Part shown: one piece after another, positions 14,513 through 22,292 of the stretch | Layout: every line of letters starts with the position of its first letter | How positions within the stretch are numbered: the stretch's first letter is position 1 | Assembly (NCBI GenBank): GCA_964476625.1 | Contig: CAYZBJ010000060.1 | Span: 1-25,996, forward strand | Source of the DNA: JAMLIN01 sp964476625 | Lineage (GTDB): Bacteria; Pseudomonadota; Gammaproteobacteria; Burkholderiales; Burkholderiaceae_E | Length of the DNA: 25,996 bases | Reading direction: 5' to 3' | Position numbers and translations under genes: made by a program | The notes under the pieces: model-generated | Seen by the model: the letters and a program-made list of their open reading frames with translations, nothing else | The model's database searches: none | Told to the model about the DNA's origin: nothing

Positions 14513-15348
14513 CGCACCGCCTCGTGATCCAGCGACCGGACCTCGACCCGGCGACCGTGGCAGCATTCGGCGCGCTGTCGGGGCGACGGCCCGATCGTGG
14601 CGACGACGCCAGCGCGGTCTGGGAGCGGGTCGCCGTCGACTCCCGCCAGGTCGGCGAGCTCGCCGAGCGCCACCAGGTCGATGCCGGCCTCGTGCCGATG
14701 TCCTGTCGGCTCGCGGACTTCCGGCTGATCGCCTTCGACATGGACTCCACCCTGATCACGATCGAGTGCATCGACGAGATCGCCGACTTCGCCGGCCGCA
14801 AGGCCGATGTCGCGGCAATCACCGAGGCTTCGATGCGGGGCGAAATCCCGGACTTCGCGCAGAGCCTGCGCCAGCGAGTGGCACTGCTCGCCGGCCTCGA
14901 CGAAGGGATCCTCGAACGCGTCTATCGCGAGCGGCTGCGGCTGTCTCCGGGGGCCGACCGGCTGCTCGCAGCGGTACGGGCCGCCGGGCTCGAGGTCCTG
15001 CTCGTCTCGGGCGGCTTCACCTATTTCACCGACCGGCTGCGGGACCGGCTGGCCATCGACCACACCCGGGCCAATGCGCTCGAGATCCTCGACGGCAAGC
15101 TCAGCGGCCGGGTGCTCGACCCGATCGTCGATGCCGACCTCAAGCGCGAGACGGTGCTACAGACCTGCGCCGCGATCGGCTGCGCCCCGGCCCAGGCGAT
15201 CGTCGTCGGCGACGGCGCCAACGACCTGAAGATGATGGCCGTGGCCGGCGTGTCGATCGCCTACCGGGCGAAGCCGGTGGTTCGCGCCCGCGCGACCTAC
15301 GGGATCGATCACAATGGTCTCGACGCCATCCTCACCCTGCTCACCTGA
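14509..15348 (+). CDS. serB: Phosphoserine phosphatase SerB
   Basis: 279-residue HAD-superfamily enzyme for the last step of serine synthesis. HAD motif I is FDMDSTLI, with nucleophile D77 and acid/base D79. Motif II is LLVSGGFTYF. Motifs III and IV are DLKRET and VVGDGANDLKMMAVAG. The cap carries ECIDEIADFAG and SLRQRVALLAGL, which contact phosphoserine. The N-terminal about 68 residues form a small variable domain, and total length is close to the shorter SerB type (about 280) rather than the 322-residue E. coli protein. The ATG overlaps the mfd stop, so translation is probably coupled. It converges with rimO, with 19 bp between the genes. Confidence 0.94.
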   Translation: MTHRLVIQRPDLDPATVAAFGALSGRRPDRGDDASAVWERVAVDSRQVGELAERHQVDAGLVPMSCRLADFRLIAFDMDSTLITIECIDEIADFAGRKADVAAITEASMRGEIPDFAQSLRQRVALLAGLDEGILERVYRERLRLSPGADRLLAAVRAAGLEVLLVSGGFTYFTDRLRDRLAIDHTRANALEILDGKLSGRVLDPIVDADLKRETVLQTCAAIGCAPAQAIVVGDGANDLKMMAVAGVSIAYRAKPVVRARATYGIDHNGLDAILTLLT

Positions 15349-15367
15349 AGCGCAAGCCGATCGGACG

Positions 15368-16750
15368 CTACTCGATAGCTTCGCCGTAGAGGTCGTGTTC
15401 GTCCGAATCGACGATGTGCACGGTGGCGAACTCGCCCACTCGCAGCCCCGGCGCATCATCGAGGATGACGCGGCCGTCGATCTCCGGCGCGTCGGCCGAT
15501 GAGCGCGCGATGAACCCGGTATTGCCCTCGGCATCACGGATCCTCGCATCGACCAGGATCTGGATGTCGCGGCCGACGAAGCGCTGCAGCCGTCGCTCGC
15601 TGATGCCGGCCTGCAGCTCCATCAGGCGTTGTCGGCGCTCCTCGCGAAGCTCCGGCGCGACATGGCCCTCGAGCGCGTTCGCGCTCGCGCCTTCGACCGG
15701 GGAGTAGGCGAAGCACCCCACCCGGTCGAGCTCGGCCTCGGCGATGAACTCGAGCAGGTGTTCGAACTCCTCCTGCGTCTCGCCGGGAAAGCCGGCAATG
15801 AAGGTGCTGCGAATGGTGAGGTCGGGACAGACCGATCGCCACTTGCGGATCCGCTCAATGTTGGCCTCGCCGCTGGCGGGCCGCTTCATGGCCTTCAGGA
15901 CCCTTGGATGGGAATGCTGGAACGGGACGTCGAGGTAAGGCAGCACCCGCCCCTCGGCCATCAGCTCGAGCACTTCGTCGACATGCGGATAGGGGTAGAC
16001 ATAGTGCAGGCGCACCCAGGCGCCGAGGTCGGCGAGCTCGCGCACCAGTTCGGTCATGCGGGTACGCACCGGCCGCCCCCCGACGAAGCCGGTCCGGTAG
16101 CGTACGTCGACGCCATAGGCGCTGGTGTCCTGCGAGACCACCAGCAGTTCGCGACAGCCGCCGTCGACCAGCGCCTTCGCCTCGCGCATCACTTCGCCGA
16201 TCGGCCGGCTGACGAGATCGCCGCGCAGCGACGGGATGATGCAGAAGCTGCAGCGATGATTGCAGCCCTCCGAGATCTTCAGGTAGGCATAGTGCCGCGG
16301 CGTGAGCCGGATCCCCGCGGCGGGCACGAGGTCGGTGAAGGGATCGTGGGGTCGGGCGAGCTCGCGATGCACATGGCTCATGACCTCCTCGGTGGCGTGC
16401 GGCCCGGTAACGCCGAGGACCTTCGGATGCACCTCGCTCACCAGCGAGTCGCCGCTCTGGCCGCGCCGGGCGCCGAGGCAGCCGGTGACGATGACGCGCC
16501 CGTTCTCCGCGAGCGCCTCGCCGATCGCATCGAGCGACTCGGTGACCGCCTCGTCGATGAAACCGCAGGTGTTGACGATCACGAGGTCGGAGCCGGCGTA
16601 GTCGCCGACGATCTCGTAGCCCTCGGCGCGCAGCTGGGTCAGGATGCGTTCGGAATCGACGGTGGCCTTCGGGCAACCGAGGGAAACAAAGCCGACGCGC
16701 GGTGCCGGTCGCGGCGCGGCACGGGGTTCGGTCCTGGCAACAGGGTCCAT
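15368..16750 (-). CDS. rimO: Ribosomal protein S12 methylthiotransferase RimO
   Basis: 460-residue radical-SAM methylthiotransferase that modifies an aspartate of ribosomal protein S12. The N-terminal MTTase domain has the auxiliary [4Fe-4S] cysteines C26 (SLGCPKATVDSE), C62 (NTCGFIDEA) and C91 (TGCLGA). The radical-SAM motif is C163-xxx-C167-xx-C170 in EGCNHRCSFCIIP. YPYPHVDEVLELMAEG and LDVPFQHSHPRVLKAMKRP are typical of RimO rather than MiaB. The C-terminal TRAM domain starts near FVGRDIQILVDARI. The ATG at 16750 puts the family start MDPVARTEP at a normal distance from the first cysteine; an upstream in-frame ATG at 16861 would add 37 atypical residues. It lies downstream of phaR, separated by a hairpin-containing 141-bp gap. 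Confidence 0.94.
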   Translation of the reverse strand: MDPVARTEPRAAPRPAPRVGFVSLGCPKATVDSERILTQLRAEGYEIVGDYAGSDLVIVNTCGFIDEAVTESLDAIGEALAENGRVIVTGCLGARRGQSGDSLVSEVHPKVLGVTGPHATEEVMSHVHRELARPHDPFTDLVPAAGIRLTPRHYAYLKISEGCNHRCSFCIIPSLRGDLVSRPIGEVMREAKALVDGGCRELLVVSQDTSAYGVDVRYRTGFVGGRPVRTRMTELVRELADLGAWVRLHYVYPYPHVDEVLELMAEGRVLPYLDVPFQHSHPRVLKAMKRPASGEANIERIRKWRSVCPDLTIRSTFIAGFPGETQEEFEHLLEFIAEAELDRVGCFAYSPVEGASANALEGHVAPELREERRQRLMELQAGISERRLQRFVGRDIQILVDARIRDAEGNTGFIARSSADAPEIDGRVILDDAPGLRVGEFATVHIVDSDEHDLYGEAIE

Positions 16751-16830
16751 GGGCGTGGCTCGTGGTGAATCCAGACCCGCAATGCTACCAATTCCGTCCG
16801 ACTCGAGCGGCCGGCCATCATCCGGCTGCG

Positions 16831-16856
16831 GGAGCGGGTGACGAGCCACCCGCTCC
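16831..16856 (-). terminator. Strong hairpin downstream of phaR
   Basis: GGAGCGGGT (16831-16839) pairs perfectly with ACCCGCTCC (16848-16856) across an 8-nt loop. A second short palindrome, CCGGGG-TT-CCCCGG (16868-16881), lies between it and the phaR stop. There is no T-run on the minus strand, so it is not a textbook intrinsic terminator, but it sits where the phaCBR transcript would end before rimO. Confidence 0.4.
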
Positions 16857-16891
16857 GGCAACCGACGCCGGGGTTCCCCGGTTCCCTCCAG

Positions 16892-17506
16892 CTAGGAGCG
16901 CTCCGGCGGTTCGCCGCCTCCCGCGCCCTTCCGTTCGCCCGGCTCGGACGGCGGGTCGCCCTGCCCCCCCGGGCCGGTCGCGCCGAACGGAAAGCTCTGG
17001 AACATGCTGCGGGTCTGCGCCTGCATCTGGTCCTGCATCTGCACGAACAGGTTCTTGCTCTGCTCGATGTAGCTGCTCATCATCGATTGCATCATGGGCG
17101 TCTGCAGCGACAGGAACTGGGTCCACATCTCGGGCGACGGCATGCCCTTGCCGTCGTAGAACCCCCGGGACTGGTCCTGCATGTTGTTCTGGATCTCGAC
17201 GAAGGCCTGCATCGATTTCTCGAGATAGGCCCCCATCATGCCCTGCATCGCATGCCCGTAGAAACGGATGATCTGCGCCAGCATCGGGGCGGAGAACAGC
17301 GGCGAGCCACCCGCCTCTTCCTCGAGGATGATCTGCAGCAGGATGCTGCGGGTGAGATCCTCGCTGGATTTCGCGTCGACGACCCGGAAGTTCTCGTTGT
17401 CCAGCACCAGCTGCTTGACGTCGACAAGCGTGATGTAGGTACTGGTCTGCGTGTCGTACAGACGTCGGTTGGGGTATTTCTTGATCAGGCGGGTGGTGTT
17501 GCCCAT
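16892..17506 (-). CDS. phaR: PHA synthesis repressor PhaR
   Basis: 204-residue regulator of PHB metabolism. PhaR proteins bind DNA upstream of phasin genes and their own gene, and are released when they bind nascent PHB granules. The N-terminal domain (TTRLIKKYPNRRLYDTQTST, ITLVDVKQLV, DAKSSEDLTRSILLQIILEEE) is the conserved PHB/PHA accumulation-regulator DNA-binding region. The middle (MLAQIIRFYGHAMQGMMGAY and LQTPMMQSMMSSYIEQSKNLF) is Met/Gln-rich amphipathic helix of the type that contacts polymer. The last about 30 residues are a Gly/Pro/Glu-rich tail. It is the third gene of phaC-phaB-phaR, and a small hairpin overlaps its Shine-Dalgarno region. Confidence 0.94.
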   Translation of the reverse strand: MGNTTRLIKKYPNRRLYDTQTSTYITLVDVKQLVLDNENFRVVDAKSSEDLTRSILLQIILEEEAGGSPLFSAPMLAQIIRFYGHAMQGMMGAYLEKSMQAFVEIQNNMQDQSRGFYDGKGMPSPEMWTQFLSLQTPMMQSMMSSYIEQSKNLFVQMQDQMQAQTRSMFQSFPFGATGPGGQGDPPSEPGERKGAGGGEPPERS

Positions 17507-17518
17507 CTAGCATGTCTC

Positions 17519-17534
17519 CCGGTGTTTCCACCGG
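17519..17534 (-). promoter_or_regulatory. Small GAAA-loop hairpin in the phaB-phaR spacer
   Basis: On the minus-strand RNA, CCGGUG-GAAA-CACCGG forms a 6-bp stem closed by a GNRA tetraloop. Its 3' arm overlaps the first bases of the GGGAGA Shine-Dalgarno-like sequence of phaR, so it could limit phaR translation. Inference from base pairing only. Confidence 0.4.
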
Positions 17535-17559
17535 CCGCTGCGTCGCCACTGGCGGCGCA

Positions 17560-18297
17560 TCAGCCCATGTGCAATCCGCCATTGAGCGAGAATTCCGCGC
17601 CAGTGGCGAAGCCGGCCTCGTCGGAAGCCAGCCAGGCGATGATCGATGCGATCTCCTCGGGGTTGCCGAGCCGGCGAACCGGGATCGACGAGACGATCTT
17701 CTCGAGGACGTCGGGCCGCACCGCCCGCACCATGTCGGTGCCGATGTAACCCGGCGCCACCGTGTTGACGGTGATGCCCTTGGAGGCGAGTTCCTGGGCG
17801 AGCGCCATCGTGAAGCCATGCATCCCGGCCTTGGCGGCCGAATAGTTGGTCTGCCCGAACTGGCCTTTCTCGCCGTTGACCGAGGAGATGTTGACGATCC
17901 GGCCCCAGCCCTTCTCGAGCATGCCCTCGACGACCTGCTTGGTCACGTTGAAGAGCGAATTCAGGTTGGTGTCGATGACCGCCCGCCAGTCGTCCAGGGA
18001 CATCTTGCGAAAGACCCCGTCGCGGGTGATGCCGGCATTGTTGACGACGATGTCGGGGTTGCCGTGTTCGGCCTTCACCTTGTCGAAGGCGGCCTTGGTG
18101 GAGTCCCAGTCGGCAACGTTGCCCACCGATGCCACGAACTCGTAGCCGTCGGCCTTCTGCTCGCCGAGCCACTTGTTGAAGTCGCGGCTCGGGCCGCAGC
18201 CCGCGATGACGAGGTAGCCCGTGTCGTGGAGGCGGCGGCAGACCGCTGTGCCGATACCACCCATCCCCCCCGTTACATACGCCACTTTCTTGCTCAT
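17560..18297 (-). CDS. phaB: Acetoacetyl-CoA reductase PhaB
   Basis: 245-residue NADPH-dependent short-chain dehydrogenase making (R)-3-hydroxybutyryl-CoA for PHB synthesis. The nucleotide-binding loop is TGGMGGIG (9-16), followed by the NNAG motif (86-89). The catalytic triad is S139, Y152 and K156 in NISSVNGEKGQFGQTNYSAAK, almost the same spacing as the Ralstonia enzyme. VAPGYIGTDMVRAV is the substrate-loop signature and SLNGGLHMG the usual end of PhaB. The ATG at 18297 has AGGAGA about 5 nt upstream. The general SDR relative FabG is less likely given the PhaB-specific end and the neighbours phaC and phaR. No phaA thiolase lies in the window. Confidence 0.95.
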   Translation of the reverse strand: MSKKVAYVTGGMGGIGTAVCRRLHDTGYLVIAGCGPSRDFNKWLGEQKADGYEFVASVGNVADWDSTKAAFDKVKAEHGNPDIVVNNAGITRDGVFRKMSLDDWRAVIDTNLNSLFNVTKQVVEGMLEKGWGRIVNISSVNGEKGQFGQTNYSAAKAGMHGFTMALAQELASKGITVNTVAPGYIGTDMVRAVRPDVLEKIVSSIPVRRLGNPEEIASIIAWLASDEAGFATGAEFSLNGGLHMG

Positions 18298-18346
18298 ATC
18301 ATTCTCCTGATGAGATTGAGTGGTGGGTATTGCTCGCAGGCCACGA

Positions 18347-20167
18347 TCAATCGGCCCGTTCCTTGACATATCGCCCGGGTGCTTCCTCGATCGGCCGGTA
18401 GGCCGCGGCGCCCGGACGCTTCGGCGCCGGAACCTGGTCGCCACTGAAGCGTGCCAGCCATGACGACCACTCCGGCCACCAGCTGCCGGGGACGCTTTGG
18501 GCGCCGTCGAGCCATGCCTGCGGGTCGGCCGGCAGGTCCGGATTCACCCAGTAGTTGCGCTTGCCCGCCGCGGGCGGGTTGATCACCCCCGCGATATGGC
18601 CGCTCGCGCCGAGCAGGAAGCGGGTGTCGCCGCCGAGCAGCTGGGTCGATGCATAGGCGGCCTGCCAGAGCACGATGTGGTCGTCGCGCGAACCGTAGAC
18701 GAAGCTGGGTGCCTCGATGCGCCCGAGGTCGATCGGCACGCCGGCGCTCAGGAGGCGGCCCGGAATGCGCAGTTCGTTCTGCAGGTACATGTGCCGGAAA
18801 TACCAGGTGAACATCGGGCCCGGCAGGTTGGTGGAGTCGGCGTTCCAGTAGAGCAGGTCGAAGGCCGGCGGCGACTGGCCCTTGAGGTAGTTGCTGACGA
18901 CGTAGTTCCAGATCAGGTCGTTCGGTCGCAGTGCCGAGAAAGTGCTCGCGAGTTCCTGGCCCCGCATCAGGCCGCCGCGCCCGATCGTCTGCTCGCGCCA
19001 GGCCGCGCTCGCCTCGTCGACGAAGACGCCGAGCACTCCCGGCTCGGAGAAATCGAGCAGGGTCGTGAGCAGGGTCACGGATTCGGCCGGATGCTCGCCA
19101 CGGGCGGCCAGTGCGGCCAGTGCCGTGGCGAGGATGGTCCCGCCGACGCAGAACCCCAGCGTGTTGATGGTGTCCTGGCCGGAGATCTCGCGCACCACGC
19201 GGATCGCCTCGATCATGCCGAGCTCGATGTAGTCGTCCCAGGTCAGGTGGGCCAGGTCTTCCTTGACGTTGCGCCAGGACAGCATGAAGACGGTGTTGCC
19301 CTGCGCCACGGTGTAGGCAACCAGCGAGTTGGCCGGCTGCAGGTCCATGATGTAGAACTTGTTGATGCACGGCGGCACCAGCAGGATCGGCCGGGCGCCG
19401 ACCGTGGGCGTGCTCGGCGTGTACTGGACCAGCTGGATGAGTTCGTTCTCGTAGACGACGTGCCCCGGCGTGGTCGCGACGTTGCGGCCCACTTCGAAAG
19501 CCGATTCGTCGGTCTGGGAGATGCGGCCACGGGCGAGGTCGCCGGCGAGGTTCTCGAGACCGGCGCGCAGGCTTTCGCCGCGGGTCTCGTGGAGCAGGCG
19601 TTGCGCCTCCGGATTGGTGACGAGGAAGTTCGCCGGCGACATGGCATCGACCCACTGCTGGGTCGTGAACCGGATGCGCTCGCGCGCCCTGGCATCGCCA
19701 TCGACCGAATCGGCCAGCCGGCCCAGGAACTCGGCATTGAGCTCGTACATGGCGGCCATCCAGCCGAACGGCCCACCCTCGTGCCAGCTCGGATCGGCGA
19801 AGCGCCGGCTGGCGGGTTCGGGCTTGCCGGCACCCAGCAGGGACTGCAGCCGCTGCAGGAATTCGCCTTGCAGTTCGGCAAGCCGCTGCGGCGCGACCCC
19901 GACCGGACCCACCGGCGCCGCGAAGGGCGATGCCGATTCGAGGGGATCGGCCGCCCTCGCCTGCCGGGGTCGCCCGGCCGAGCCGGCGGCGCCATTGCCG
20001 GCGCCTGGTGCCGCCTTGGGGGCCGCCTTGCGAGCCGCGGGCTTCGCGCCGACGGGCGTCGACTTCGCTGGCGCCGCCTTGCGCCCGGGACGAACGGCCC
20101 CGGTTTTCGCCGCCGCCCGGCCGGCCTTGCTGGCCGAACGCTTCGCGACTCGACGCTCGTCTGGCAT
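18347..20167 (-). CDS. phaC: Class I poly(3-hydroxybutyrate) synthase PhaC with basic N-terminal tail
   Basis: 606-residue synthase polymerising (R)-3-hydroxyacyl-CoA at the granule surface. The lipase-like box GFCVGG holds nucleophile C340; general base H524 (GASGHIAG) and D496 (YGSRDDHIV) complete the triad. RIRFTTQQWVDAMSPANFL, QTDESAFEVGRNVA and LVPPCINKFYIMDLQP are class I signatures, and RYVKERAD is the usual type of ending. Residues 5-73 are an Ala/Pro-rich tail with 18 Lys/Arg and no acidic residue, with PAA/KPAARKAAPKAAP-type repeats, replacing the non-basic N-terminus of the Ralstonia enzyme. The ATG at 20167 was chosen over an upstream one because AAGGAGG lies 9-15 nt before it. 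A candidate TTGACA promoter precedes it. Confidence 0.95.
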   Translation of the reverse strand: MPDERRVAKRSASKAGRAAAKTGAVRPGRKAAPAKSTPVGAKPAARKAAPKAAPGAGNGAAGSAGRPRQARAADPLESASPFAAPVGPVGVAPQRLAELQGEFLQRLQSLLGAGKPEPASRRFADPSWHEGGPFGWMAAMYELNAEFLGRLADSVDGDARARERIRFTTQQWVDAMSPANFLVTNPEAQRLLHETRGESLRAGLENLAGDLARGRISQTDESAFEVGRNVATTPGHVVYENELIQLVQYTPSTPTVGARPILLVPPCINKFYIMDLQPANSLVAYTVAQGNTVFMLSWRNVKEDLAHLTWDDYIELGMIEAIRVVREISGQDTINTLGFCVGGTILATALAALAARGEHPAESVTLLTTLLDFSEPGVLGVFVDEASAAWREQTIGRGGLMRGQELASTFSALRPNDLIWNYVVSNYLKGQSPPAFDLLYWNADSTNLPGPMFTWYFRHMYLQNELRIPGRLLSAGVPIDLGRIEAPSFVYGSRDDHIVLWQAAYASTQLLGGDTRFLLGASGHIAGVINPPAAGKRNYWVNPDLPADPQAWLDGAQSVPGSWWPEWSSWLARFSGDQVPAPKRPGAAAYRPIEEAPGRYVKERAD

Positions 20168-20208
20168 GACCGTCCCCTCCTTGCGCAGAATATGAACCCT
20201 TGCGGACC

Positions 20209-20236
20209 ATTCTGCATTGCGGCAAGCATTTGTCAA
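20209..20236 (-). promoter_or_regulatory. Candidate promoter of the phaCBR operon
   Basis: On the minus strand, a perfect TTGACA (20236-20231) is followed by a 16-nt spacer and CAGAAT (20214-20209). This would give a leader of about 35 nt containing the AAGGAGG Shine-Dalgarno. Confidence 0.5.
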
Positions 20237-20268
20237 TTGGAACGAAACATGGCTGAGGGTGAACCCTA

Positions 20269-20511
20269 ATGACCCGCATCGTCGTCGCGATCGGCTGGCT
20301 CTATGTCGTGGTGCTCATGGCGGCCACGCAGGACGGCTGGCTGGCGGCCATCGGCACGCTCGTCTTCTACGGCCTGCTGCCACTCGGCATCGTCCTCTAC
20401 CTGCTCGGCGCGCCGGGCCGAGCCAGGCGCAGGCGCGCGGCGCTGGCGGCCACGCCACCGGACGCGCGCCCGGCGCCACCCGAGGCTTCAGGAGCGCGCG
20501 ATCCAGACTAG
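20269..20511 (+). CDS. Small two-helix membrane protein of unknown function
   Basis: 80 residues. Two hydrophobic helices are visible: IVVAIGWLYVVVLMAA (about 4-19) and AAIGTLVFYGLLPLGIVLYLLG (about 26-47), joined by TQDGWL. A strongly basic segment RARRRRAAL follows, then a Pro/Ala-rich tail. The basic stretch after helix 2 puts both ends in the cytoplasm by the positive-inside rule. GAGGGT lies 8 nt before the ATG, supporting the start. I recall similar small proteins in betaproteobacteria but no function. It is divergent from phaC, and its last 24 nt overlap the convergent pgeF 3' end. Confidence 0.72.
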   Translation: MTRIVVAIGWLYVVVLMAATQDGWLAAIGTLVFYGLLPLGIVLYLLGAPGRARRRRAALAATPPDARPAPPEASGARDPD

Positions 20512-21267
20512 CGAGGCCATCCGGCCGCACTGGCCATCGCGGCGATACGAGTAGAACCGCGCCGGGTCGGCCATGGTGCACAGTCCGCTCTGGCCGACCG
20601 CGGTGACGCCGGCGGCGGCCAGCCGGCGCCTGGCCAGTCCCGGCAGGTCGGCGAGCCATTTGCCGGGCGCGGCGCGCGGACTGAAGTGGACCGATGCTCC
20701 GGCATCTTCGGCGACGAATGCGCGATGGACGTCGTCGCCCACTTCGAACGCCTCGGGACCGATACCGGGCCCGATCCAGGCATGCAGGCTCGCCGGCGAG
20801 GCGCCGAGGGCGCGCATCGATTCGATCGTCGCCTCGAGAACCCCTTCGGCCAGTCCGCGCCAGCCGGCATGCGCAGCGCCGACGACCCGGCTTCGCGCAT
20901 CGGCGAGGAGCACCGGCAGGCAATCGGCGGTCTGGATCACCAGCACGCAGTCGGCGCTGGCAGTGACCGCGGCGTCCGCGACCGGCAGCGGCGCACCCTC
21001 GGCGGGCGGGCGCTCCACATGGAGCACGTCGCGGCCGTGGACCTGGCGCAGCCAGACCGGCGCCGACGGCACCAGGCGGCGCAGGCGCGCCCGGTTCCCG
21101 GCGACCGCCGCCGGCGTGTCGCCGCAGGCCACGCCGAGGTTCAGGCCTCCCGGATGGCCGCCCGCGAGTCCCCAGGGACCGGTGCTCACGCCTCCCGCAC
21201 GGGTCGTGGAGAGGGCCCGGACCCAGTCGGGCGCGGCCCAGTCGGGAACCAGTGGTTCGGGATTCAT
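20488..21267 (-). CDS. pgeF: Peptidoglycan editing factor / LACC1-like PgeF (YfiH)
   Basis: 259-residue member of the multicopper-polyphenol-oxidase-like YfiH/PgeF family. E. coli YfiH limits misincorporation of L-Ser in place of L-Ala in peptidoglycan precursors, and relatives have purine-nucleoside phosphorylase or deaminase activity. Zn-site residues are H77 (LRQVHG), C116 (TADCLPVLLAD) and H133 (GAAHAGWRGLAEGVL). The C-terminal SGLCTMADPARFYSYRRDG is also typical. The ATG overlaps the rluD stop as ATGA. rluD-pgeF (yfiH) is a widely conserved pair. Confidence 0.92.
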   Translation of the reverse strand: MNPEPLVPDWAAPDWVRALSTTRAGGVSTGPWGLAGGHPGGLNLGVACGDTPAAVAGNRARLRRLVPSAPVWLRQVHGRDVLHVERPPAEGAPLPVADAAVTASADCVLVIQTADCLPVLLADARSRVVGAAHAGWRGLAEGVLEATIESMRALGASPASLHAWIGPGIGPEAFEVGDDVHRAFVAEDAGASVHFSPRAAPGKWLADLPGLARRRLAAAGVTAVGQSGLCTMADPARFYSYRRDGQCGRMASLVWIARS

Positions 21268-22283
21268 CGGCCGACCAGTTCCGCAAGCGCGCCATCGATC
21301 CCCGCGCCATGCAGGCAGGCGACGAAATCGTCGGGCGGCTCGCGGTGAAACGTGCACTGGCGCCCCCCGGCCGGATGGGCGAACGACAGGCGCCAGGCAT
21401 GCAGCATCTGGCGGGTCGGCCAGGGCGGGCCGGCTGGCCCGTTGTAGAGCGCATCACCGAGGAGCGCATGGCCGACCGAACGCAGGTGGACCCGGATCTG
21501 GTGGGTGCGCCCGGTATGCAGGCGGCATTCGACCAGGCTCACCTCGCGGGCACCGATGTGACCTGCCGCCAGGCGCTGGAAGTCGGTGCGCGCGGGCCGG
21601 CCGCGCCCGGCGTCGACCACGGCCATGCGCAGGCGATTGGACGGATCGCGCCCGATCGGCGCATCGATGCTCCCGGCGGCGGGGCAGCGACCGGCGACGA
21701 TCGCGAGATAACGCCTCGACATCGACCGGTCGGCGAGTTGCGCGGTCAGGGACATCCGCGCGGCTTCGTTGCGCGCCACCACCATCAGGCCGCTGGTGTC
21801 CTTGTCGAGGCGATGCACGATGCCCGCGCGTGGCAGGCGGGCCTGGCCGGCATCGCGGTGCAGCAGCCCGTTGAGGAGGGTCCCGCTCCAGTTGCCCGCG
21901 GCCGGGTGCACCACCAGGTCGGCCGGCTTGTCGATGACCAGCACATCGGCGTCCTCGTGGACGACCACCAGGGGCACGGGTTCGGCCACGAAGGCCTGCT
22001 CGGCCTCGAGCGGTTGCGGCTCGACCTCGATCCGCTCGAGGCCGGACAGCCGCATGCTGGCGGCCGCCGGTCGCTGGTCGCAATGCACGGCCCCGATCGC
22101 GATCCAGCGCTGCAGCCGGGTGCGCGAATACTGCGGCAGCATCCGCGCGAGGAAGCGATCGAGACGCTCGCCGGCCTGCGCCCCGCCCTCGAGGACCAGG
22201 CGCTCGCTCTGCTCCGCGGGATCGCTCACTTCATCGGGGTCGCCGGGATCCGCGCGGCTATAATCGTGGCTGTCCGAATGCAT
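21264..22283 (-). CDS. rluD: 23S rRNA pseudouridine synthase RluD
   Basis: Up to 339 residues; makes pseudouridines in 23S rRNA helix 69. The N-terminal S4-like RNA-binding domain (QAGERLDRFLARMLPQYSRTRLQRWI) is followed by the catalytic domain with VLVIDKPADLVVHPAAGN and HRLDKDTSGLMVVAR, whose first Asp (D160 from this start) is the nucleophile. RLHTGRTHQIRVHL and GDALYN are the usual C-terminal motifs. The start is uncertain: ATG 22283 adds about 30 atypical residues and would enclose the bamD -10 element, while GTG 22229 (321 residues) suits the family better. Neither has a good Shine-Dalgarno. It is divergent from bamD and coupled to pgeF. Confidence 0.92.
   Translation of the reverse strand: MHSDSHDYSRADPGDPDEVSDPAEQSERLVLEGGAQAGERLDRFLARMLPQYSRTRLQRWIAIGAVHCDQRPAAASMRLSGLERIEVEPQPLEAEQAFVAEPVPLVVVHEDADVLVIDKPADLVVHPAAGNWSGTLLNGLLHRDAGQARLPRAGIVHRLDKDTSGLMVVARNEAARMSLTAQLADRSMSRRYLAIVAGRCPAAGSIDAPIGRDPSNRLRMAVVDAGRGRPARTDFQRLAAGHIGAREVSLVECRLHTGRTHQIRVHLRSVGHALLGDALYNGPAGPPWPTRQMLHAWRLSFAHPAGGRQCTFHREPPDDFVACLHGAGIDGALAELVGR
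22259..22264 (+). promoter_or_regulatory. Consensus -10 element of bamD
   Basis: Perfect TATAAT in GC-rich surroundings. It would start transcription near 22271 and give a leader of about 22 nt to the ATG at 22293. No clear -35 is seen. The opposite strand of the same stretch offers GATTAT as a possible -10 for rluD if that gene starts at 22229. Confidence 0.5.
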
Positions 22284-22292
22284 GGCACCGAG

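Noticed and set aside
12236..14566. A 776-codon minus-strand open frame inside mfd
   Set aside because: It is the antisense shadow of the conserved Mfd helicase core, with low-complexity composition and no recognisable domain.
18497..20269. A 590-codon plus-strand open frame opposite phaC
   Set aside because: Shadow of phaC, which has an intact catalytic triad and full-length homology on the minus strand.
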